Assembly (NCBI GenBank): GCA_905192745.1
Contig: CAJJLZ010000013.1
Span: 6,642-70,641 of the forward strand
Length of the DNA: 64,000 bases
Source of the DNA: an uncultured Oscillospiraceae bacterium
GTDB lineage: Bacteria > Bacillota > Clostridia > Oscillospirales > Acutalibacteraceae
Direction: 5' to 3'
The notes beneath the pieces were generated by a model that was given only the letters and a program-made list of their open reading frames with translations, was not told the origin of the DNA and searched no databases. Below are positions 59,376 to 64,000 of this stretch, one piece after another. Position 1 is the stretch's first letter. Every line of letters starts with the position of its first letter. The translations under genes were made by a program, and so were the position numbers.

Positions 59376-59755
59376 AAAAGCTGTTGATTTCGCTGATCCG
59401 GCTGTATCAGCACACCATTTCGGCGAAGACGCCGCCGGTCTGCCGGTTTACGCCCACCTGTTCCGCCTATGCGATTGAGGCGATCGAGCGGTTTGGCGTG
59501 ATCCGCGGGTCCGGTCTCGCCATTTGGCGCATTCTGCGATGCAATCCCTTCGGAAAATACGGTTACGACCCCGTGCCGGAAAAGCCGGAGAAAAGGGGCG
59601 GAAAACACAGCCGGGCGGAAAAGAATAAGACCGGGAAACCCCAAAAGGCGCAAAAAACGGAATGGCAGGATGAGCCTGCGTTGAAAGCGCCCGGAGCGGT
59701 TAAGGAACCGCCGAAAGCCGGGCGTGATGGAAACCACAGAAAACTGGAGAAATAA
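59372..59755 (+). CDS. yidD: Membrane protein insertion efficiency factor YidD
   Basis: 127 residues. The conserved core is MKKLLISLIRLYQHTISAKTPPVCRFTPTCSAYAIEAIERFGVIRGSGLAIWRILRCNPF, with the C-R-F-x-P-x-C-S pattern and the G-x-Y-D-P-V-P end. About 55 Lys/Arg/Pro/Gln-rich residues follow the core, longer than typical. It aids YidC-dependent insertion. Its ATG overlaps the rnpA stop (ATGA). Confidence 0.93.
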   Translation: MKKLLISLIRLYQHTISAKTPPVCRFTPTCSAYAIEAIERFGVIRGSGLAIWRILRCNPFGKYGYDPVPEKPEKRGGKHSRAEKNKTGKPQKAQKTEWQDEPALKAPGAVKEPPKAGRDGNHRKLEK

Positions 59756-59818
59756 CAGCGGTCCGCGGGGCGGAACGCTGTGTTTGTATTTGCAGAAAAC
59801 GGACGGAGGAAACTGCCG

Positions 59819-61111
59819 ATGATACCTGGAATGGACATACTGGCCATCCCGCTGGGGTGGGTCCTGTGGTTTATCTACAATCTGGTCAGCAATTATTTTA
59901 TCGCGATTTTCCTGTTTACGCTGATCGTGCGCGCCGCGACCTTCCCGCTGTCGCTGAAATCCCAGAAGGCGCAGGCCGACCGGGCAAAGCTCGCCCCCCG
60001 GCTGGAACGGCTGCAGAAAAAATATGCCAAGGATCCCCAGAAGCTGCAGCAAAAGCAGATGGACCTGTACGAAAAGGAAGGTATCAGCATGACCGGCGGC
60101 TGTCTGCCGATGGTCATCCAGATGATTGTGCTGTTCGGCGTTATTGCCGTCATTTACTCCCCCCTCACCCATCTTGCCCGGATTCCGAGCGCGGTGGTGA
60201 ACGCGAGCGTTACGGCGGTTTCGCAGGAACTGGATGAAAACGACAAGGAAATCCCTGATCCCAACAAGCTGAGCGTGAACGACCGCAAAGGCTATTATAA
60301 GGAACTCCGCCTTCTGATGGTGATGGAAAAGGAAGAAAACGCCTCCGCCATCAAGGAAAGCATCGCCGCGCTTTCCGATACCGACCGCAAAAACAAAACC
60401 GCGGACGAATATTTTGCGGAAATGCAGCATATTCGCAAGGATTTCGCCTTCTTTGGCGGTACCCTGCTGGAAAACCCCTGGAACGATCAGGGGATCAAGG
60501 GAATCAATATTCTGTGGCTGATCCCGCTGCTTTCCTGGCTGACGGCCCTTGCATCCAGCATAGTCTCCATGCACTATACCAAGATGGCCACCTCGGCGGA
60601 GAAACAGCCGGGTCAGGGCTGCAGCAACGTGATGCTGATCGTGCTGATGCCGCTCTTCTCCCTGTATATTACCTTTATTGTGCCGGGCGGCGTCGGCATT
60701 TACTGGATCTGCTCGAATATCATCGCCGTCATTCAGACCGTCCTGCTCAACAAGATCTATAATCCGGCCAAGATCCGCGCGCAGGCGGAAGTGGAATACG
60801 AGGAACGCCGCAAGCGCCGCGCCGAGGATAAAAAGCGTCTGGCGGAAGCCCGCGCCCGCGAAGAGGAGGAGGCCCGCCGTCAGGCGGCCGAGGAAAAGAA
60901 GCTCCTCGAAGAGAAAAAGAAAGCGGCGAACGCCCCGAAGCAGCCGCCCGCTTCCAAAAATCCGAATAAGCGTAAGCGCCGGGAGAATGACGAGTCCGCC
61001 GCTTCGGAGGAAGAGTTGCCGGTCAATCCGCAGCCGGAGGAAGAACCGGCGGGGGAAAGCGGCCCGGCCGGTGAAGCCGGCACGGCGGAGAACGCCGACG
61101 AGGAAAAATAA
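59819..61111 (+). CDS. yidC: Membrane protein insertase YidC
   Basis: 430 residues. Oxa1/Alb3/YidC core: first membrane segment ILAIPLGWVLWFIYNLV, FLFTLIVRAATFPLSLKSQKAQ with the groove arginine, a coiled region APRLERLQKKYAKDPQKLQQKQMDLYEKEG, then GGCLPMVIQMIVLFGVI. A roughly 90-residue charged insert follows, then two more membrane segments ending IYWICSNIIAVIQTVLLN. The C-terminal 110 residues are Lys/Glu-rich coiled coil then acidic. The ATG at 59819 follows GGAGGAAA. Confidence 0.95.
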   Translation: MIPGMDILAIPLGWVLWFIYNLVSNYFIAIFLFTLIVRAATFPLSLKSQKAQADRAKLAPRLERLQKKYAKDPQKLQQKQMDLYEKEGISMTGGCLPMVIQMIVLFGVIAVIYSPLTHLARIPSAVVNASVTAVSQELDENDKEIPDPNKLSVNDRKGYYKELRLLMVMEKEENASAIKESIAALSDTDRKNKTADEYFAEMQHIRKDFAFFGGTLLENPWNDQGIKGINILWLIPLLSWLTALASSIVSMHYTKMATSAEKQPGQGCSNVMLIVLMPLFSLYITFIVPGGVGIYWICSNIIAVIQTVLLNKIYNPAKIRAQAEVEYEERRKRRAEDKKRLAEARAREEEEARRQAAEEKKLLEEKKKAANAPKQPPASKNPNKRKRRENDESAASEEELPVNPQPEEEPAGESGPAGEAGTAENADEEK

Positions 61112-61146
61112 TACGGGGGGTTCCCGTTTTCGAAAGGATGAGAAAC

Positions 61147-62067
61147 GTGCTGAAGGAAGCGATCAAGGAAGCCGCCACCATTGAAGAAGCGAAGGCGGCG
61201 GCGGCGCGGGAACTGGGCGTGCCGGAGGAAAAAGCGCAGTTCGAGGTTCTGCAGGCGCCCCAGAAGAAGACCCTGGGCCTGTTCGGCGGATGCCCGGCGC
61301 GGGTGCGCGCTTATCGGGAGGTTACTCCCGCGTCCCGCGCGGCGGAGTATCTGAAAGAAATTCTCCGCGGGCTGGGCGTGGAATCGCCCGCTATCGAAGT
61401 CAGAGAAGAAGAGAACGGCTGTGTTTTGATGCTGTCCGGCGATGATCTCGGATTTATCATCGGCCGCCGGGGGGAGACGCTGGACGCGCTTCAGTACCTC
61501 ACCGGACTGGTGGCGAATCGGGTGGACAACGCCTATTACCGCGTGACGCTGGATATCGGCAACTACCGCGAAAAACGGGAGCAGTCTTTGGCCGGTCTGG
61601 CCCGGAAAATCGCGGGGCAGGCCGCCCGCACCGGCCACAAAACCTCGCTGGAGCCGATGAATCCCTACGAGCGCCGGATTATCCATACCGCGGTGCAGGA
61701 GATTAAGGGCGCGACCTCGTGGAGCGTGGGAAGCGAGCCCAACCGTCATGTCGTGATCGGCCCGTCCGACGACAATCCCGTGAAAAACCGGTCCCGGAGC
61801 GGCGGCCGTCCCCGCGGAAAAGGCGGCCGTCAGGCCGGCGAGTATCCTGCGGGCGATCGCCCGGCCGATGAGGCGGGACGCCCCGTCCGGCCGGAAAGAG
61901 CACCCCGCTCCCCCCGTTCGGATGTGATCGAAAAACCGGAACGGGAGATTCGGCCGTTTGTGCCGCGCAGCAATCCCCTCCCCACCGCCGATGGGGCGAC
62001 CCCGCCCTCCAAAACCCAGTCGGAGAAAGAAAATTCTTCGGTGCTGTACGGGCGGATTGATCTGTAA
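61147..62067 (+). CDS. jag: RNA-binding protein Jag / KhpB
   Basis: 306 residues. Jag_N domain with MLKEAIKEAATIEEAKAAAARELG and KKTLGLFGG, a KH domain with LIIGRRGETLDALQYLTGLVANR, an R3H domain with YERRIIHTAVQEIKGATSWSVGSEPNRHVVIGPS, and a Pro/Arg-rich tail of about 75 residues. KhpB binds RNA and affects division and sporulation in Firmicutes. GTG 61147, eight bases after AAAGGA, is preferred; the ATG at 61138 is too close to the ribosome binding site. Confidence 0.93.
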   Translation: MLKEAIKEAATIEEAKAAAARELGVPEEKAQFEVLQAPQKKTLGLFGGCPARVRAYREVTPASRAAEYLKEILRGLGVESPAIEVREEENGCVLMLSGDDLGFIIGRRGETLDALQYLTGLVANRVDNAYYRVTLDIGNYREKREQSLAGLARKIAGQAARTGHKTSLEPMNPYERRIIHTAVQEIKGATSWSVGSEPNRHVVIGPSDDNPVKNRSRSGGRPRGKGGRQAGEYPAGDRPADEAGRPVRPERAPRSPRSDVIEKPEREIRPFVPRSNPLPTADGATPPSKTQSEKENSSVLYGRIDL

Positions 62068-62074
62068 AAAGCCG

Positions 62075-62114
62075 AAAACTCCCTGTGCGATCAACAACGC
62101 ACAGGGAGTTTTTT
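62075..62114 (+). terminator. Terminator of the rpmH-jag operon
   Basis: ACTCCCTGTGCG / CGCACAGGGAGT stem with an eight-base loop, then six T. Confidence 0.9.
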
Positions 62115-62179
62115 CAACATTCTCCAGACAAAACGGGGAAAACTTTCCGGCCTGTCTGTTCGGATCCGTTCCGGGCCGT

Positions 62180-62617
62180 TTAGATGCAGTAATCGGGCGG
62201 GTTTTTTTCATGATACCGCTCCCGGAGATCGGCGAGGGTAATGGAATCCACCACCTGATCGATCGCGTCCTTCAGTTTCCGCCATACTTCAATGGTTACG
62301 CAGGTTTCCGCCATCCCGCAGGAGGGCGCGTCCCCCGCTACACAGTCCACCGGCGCCAGAGAGCCCTCCATCGTCCGGAGCACGTCCCCCACCGTAATGG
62401 ATTCCGCCGGACGGGCCAGCATATAGCCGCCCTGAGAGCCCCGCACACTGCGCACCAGCCCCGCCCGGTTAAGCAGCATCATGATCTGCTCAAGATATTT
62501 TTCCGAAATTTCCTGGCGGGCCGAGATATCCCGCAGGGGAACCAGCCCGGAATCGCAATGAACAGCCAGATCCAGCATCAGCCGGAGACCATACCGGCCC
62601 TTGGTCGAAATTTTCAA
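62180..62617 (-). CDS. Rrf2-family transcriptional regulator
   Basis: 145 residues starting with TTG at 62617, nine bases after AAAGGAG. Winged helix MKISTKGRYGLRLMLDLAVH, YLEQIMMLLNRAGLVRSVRGSQGGYMLAR. Three Cys near residues 91-107 (C-x7-C-x5-C) fit a [2Fe-2S] cluster of the IscR/NsrR type, though the spacing is not exactly that of IscR. It probably senses iron-sulphur status or redox. No isc/suf genes are in the window. Confidence 0.85.
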   Translation of the reverse strand: MKISTKGRYGLRLMLDLAVHCDSGLVPLRDISARQEISEKYLEQIMMLLNRAGLVRSVRGSQGGYMLARPAESITVGDVLRTMEGSLAPVDCVAGDAPSCGMAETCVTIEVWRKLKDAIDQVVDSITLADLRERYHEKNPPDYCI

Positions 62618-62654
62618 CCGAATTCACTCCTTTGGTGGAAAACGGCGTTCCGTT

Positions 62655-63809
62655 TTATTTCCATATCCGGATGGAACCCTGATCCTGCAATTGTTTGAGG
62701 ATCATGACCGTTACCGGGAACAAAAGCATTCCGGGCAGCCCCATCGCCTGCAAACCGAGGTACATGAAAAACAGCGTCACCAGCGGATTCAGCCCGATCT
62801 GGCGGCTGACCAGCTTGGGTTCAAGGAAGTTGCGCAGCACCGTGATGACCACATACAGCAGCGCCAGCCCGACAAACATCCGGAAATCCCCCAGAATCGC
62901 GGAAATCAGCGCCCAAGGAATCAACACCGTTCCGGTACCCAGCACCGGCAGAATATCCACCACCGCAATAAGCGCCGCCACCAGCAGGGAGGAAGGCACC
63001 CGGAGGACGGTCAGCCCTATGCTGAGCTCCGCAAAGGTAATCAGCATCAGCAGCGCGTAGGCTTTCACCAGCTTGAACAGGGTGTTGGTGCACAGGTCGC
63101 GCACGGTATGCGCCAGAGCAGTGTGCCGTTCCGGCACCTGCCGCATGAAGAAGGAAAGAACCTTCTGATAATCGATGGTCAGGAAAATCGAGGCGATTAC
63201 CCAGATAATGAAGCTGACCAGCAGGGACGGCAGGCGGCTGGTCATGGAAAGCGCCCAGCCCGCCGCGCCGGTGAACGCACCGGAAACCAGGCTGATTAGG
63301 GTGTCGGTCAGACTGTCGATTGTCCCCTGAAGGGAGGCCAGCATTTCGGGCGATAGCATGTTGGAGAAATTGGTAATCAGATCCTGAATGCTGACCGATA
63401 CGCTTTCCACCGTGGTTTCAATCAGCCGGATATTTTCGTTGTTGGAAAAGAATTTCACCACGCTTGCGGCCAACTGTCCGCCGATGAGGGCCACCGCCGT
63501 TGCCAACAGCAGGATGACCAGCACCACCAGCACCACCGAAAAGAATTTTTTGCTCACCCGGGTTTTCTTTACCAGCCAGCGGAGAGGCCGCTGCAGAACC
63601 GCCGCGACCAGAAAGGCGAATACAAAGGGAAGCATCCAGACGAACAGGGTCCGCACCGCCAGAATGGCGATGGCGAGCAATACCCCGAAATACAGCAGGT
63701 TAATCAGGAACCCCCGGCGTTTTTCCACTTTTTCCGGGCCGTGCGGCAGGGAATCGGGCGAAGGGGCGGAATCGGAGGGCGGACTGGGGATCGGCGTCGG
63801 TTCTTCCAA
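62655..63809 (-). CDS. AI-2E family / YtvI-type membrane protein
   Basis: 384 residues, starting with TTG at 63809 six bases after AAAGGAAGGA. A Pro/Ser-rich N-terminus (about 1-35), then about eight membrane segments: LINLLYFGVLLAIAILAV, FVWMLPFVFAFLVAA, VVLVVLVILLLATAVALIGG, and later LPVLGTGTVLIPWALISAI and GLPGMLLFPVTVMIL. The central soluble helical segment and late D-I-L-P-V-L-G-T-G motif are family hallmarks. Relatives include YtvI in Bacillus sporulation. Real substrate unknown. Confidence 0.9.
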   Translation of the reverse strand: MEEPTPIPSPPSDSAPSPDSLPHGPEKVEKRRGFLINLLYFGVLLAIAILAVRTLFVWMLPFVFAFLVAAVLQRPLRWLVKKTRVSKKFFSVVLVVLVILLLATAVALIGGQLAASVVKFFSNNENIRLIETTVESVSVSIQDLITNFSNMLSPEMLASLQGTIDSLTDTLISLVSGAFTGAAGWALSMTSRLPSLLVSFIIWVIASIFLTIDYQKVLSFFMRQVPERHTALAHTVRDLCTNTLFKLVKAYALLMLITFAELSIGLTVLRVPSSLLVAALIAVVDILPVLGTGTVLIPWALISAILGDFRMFVGLALLYVVITVLRNFLEPKLVSRQIGLNPLVTLFFMYLGLQAMGLPGMLLFPVTVMILKQLQDQGSIRIWK

Positions 63810-63849
63810 GACGATCCTTCCTTTCTTGTTATGATAACCGGGCAGCTGG

Positions 63850-63888
63850 CCCGACAGCCGTTTTTTGATAAATCCGGCCTTGCCGGAT
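63850..63888 (+). repeat. Short palindromic repeat, copy A
   Basis: 39 bases beginning CCCGACAGCCG and ending in ATCCGGC-CTT-GCCGGAT. A near copy lies at 63961-63999. Confidence 0.55.
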
Positions 63889-63960
63889 AACCGCCCCTGA
63901 CCGCCGTGCGCAGAAGGGGGAAAAACGGAGGTGTCGCGAAGCGACAGGAAGGGCCGCCCG

Positions 63961-63999
63961 CCCGACAACCGTTTTTGGATGAATCCGGCCTTGCCGGAT
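63961..63999 (+). repeat. Short palindromic repeat, copy B
   Basis: Same layout as the unit at 63850-63888 with a few changes, ending in the same ATCCGGCCTTGCCGGAT palindrome. It touches the window end. Confidence 0.55.
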
Positions 64000-64000
64000 T

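Noticed and set aside
1..64000. CRISPR array, prophage, integrase or transposase
   Set aside because: No regularly spaced repeats, phage structural genes, integrases or DDE transposase motifs were seen on either strand.

Overview
The window looks like a chromosomal segment of a GC-rich, endospore-forming member of the Clostridia, most like the Oscillospiraceae (Ruminococcaceae). The taxonomic hints are Firmicute gene order around the replication origin (dnaA-dnaN-yaaA-recF-remB-gyrB-gyrA), sporulation genes (a SpoVAE homologue and two small CotF-type coat proteins), strong AAGGAGG-type ribosome binding sites, and TTGACA/TATAAT promoters. This is inference from gene content; no species is claimed. 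There are about 64 protein genes, one tRNA, no rRNA, no CRISPR array and no recognisable transposase or phage gene.

Layout. 1-3.9 kb: cell-surface polysaccharide genes (two GT4 glycosyltransferases, an O-antigen-ligase-like protein) and a zinc-ribbon membrane protein. 4-8.9 kb: a leftward operon pgm-prmA-tcdA-rsmE-cyclase. 9-12.8 kb: two paralogous lipoproteins, an orphan ABC ATPase and a HEPN/MNT pair. 13-17.4 kb: tRNA-Arg(CCU), an unknown 333-aa gene, a 5'-truncated DUF1905 remnant, coat proteins, a GNAT, spoVAE and a small conserved protein. 17.4-22 kb: purine permease, a small membrane protein next to LexA-like boxes, and tex. 22-26.9 kb: glycolytic genes pgk, tpiA, an AIM24-family gene and gpmI. 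27-29 kb: a duplicated 73-bp palindromic repeat, an MscS channel and an ANT(6)-like nucleotidyltransferase. 29-34.1 kb: a TetR regulator with a glycosyltransferase-acyltransferase fusion, then ybaK, acyl-ACP thioesterase and a DUF8091-like gene.

34.2-62 kb is the origin region. Reading left from the origin: dnaA, dnaN, yaaA, recF, remB, gyrB, five tandem YcxB-like membrane protein genes, gyrA, a small membrane protein, yebC, mnmE, mnmG, rsmG, noc, parA and parB. Reading right: rpmH, rnpA, yidD, yidC and jag. The mnmE-to-parB block therefore lies on the gyrA side of the origin, not behind jag as in Bacillus subtilis. Transcription diverges between dnaA and rpmH, which places the origin at 56.2-58.7 kb. 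Two 16-bp parS-like sites (36164 and 39631) lie near the par genes. An AT-rich, TA-flanked element of about 1.17 kb with inverted ends, carrying a GNAT/YoaP-like acetyltransferase, sits between noc and parA. 62-64 kb: an Rrf2 regulator and an AI-2E/YtvI-type membrane protein.

Most likely undescribed pieces: the five-gene YcxB-like array inside the gyrase operon, the inverted-repeat cassette carrying the acetyltransferase, the LexA-box pair between tex and a small membrane protein, and the TetR / GT4-PlsC fusion operon.
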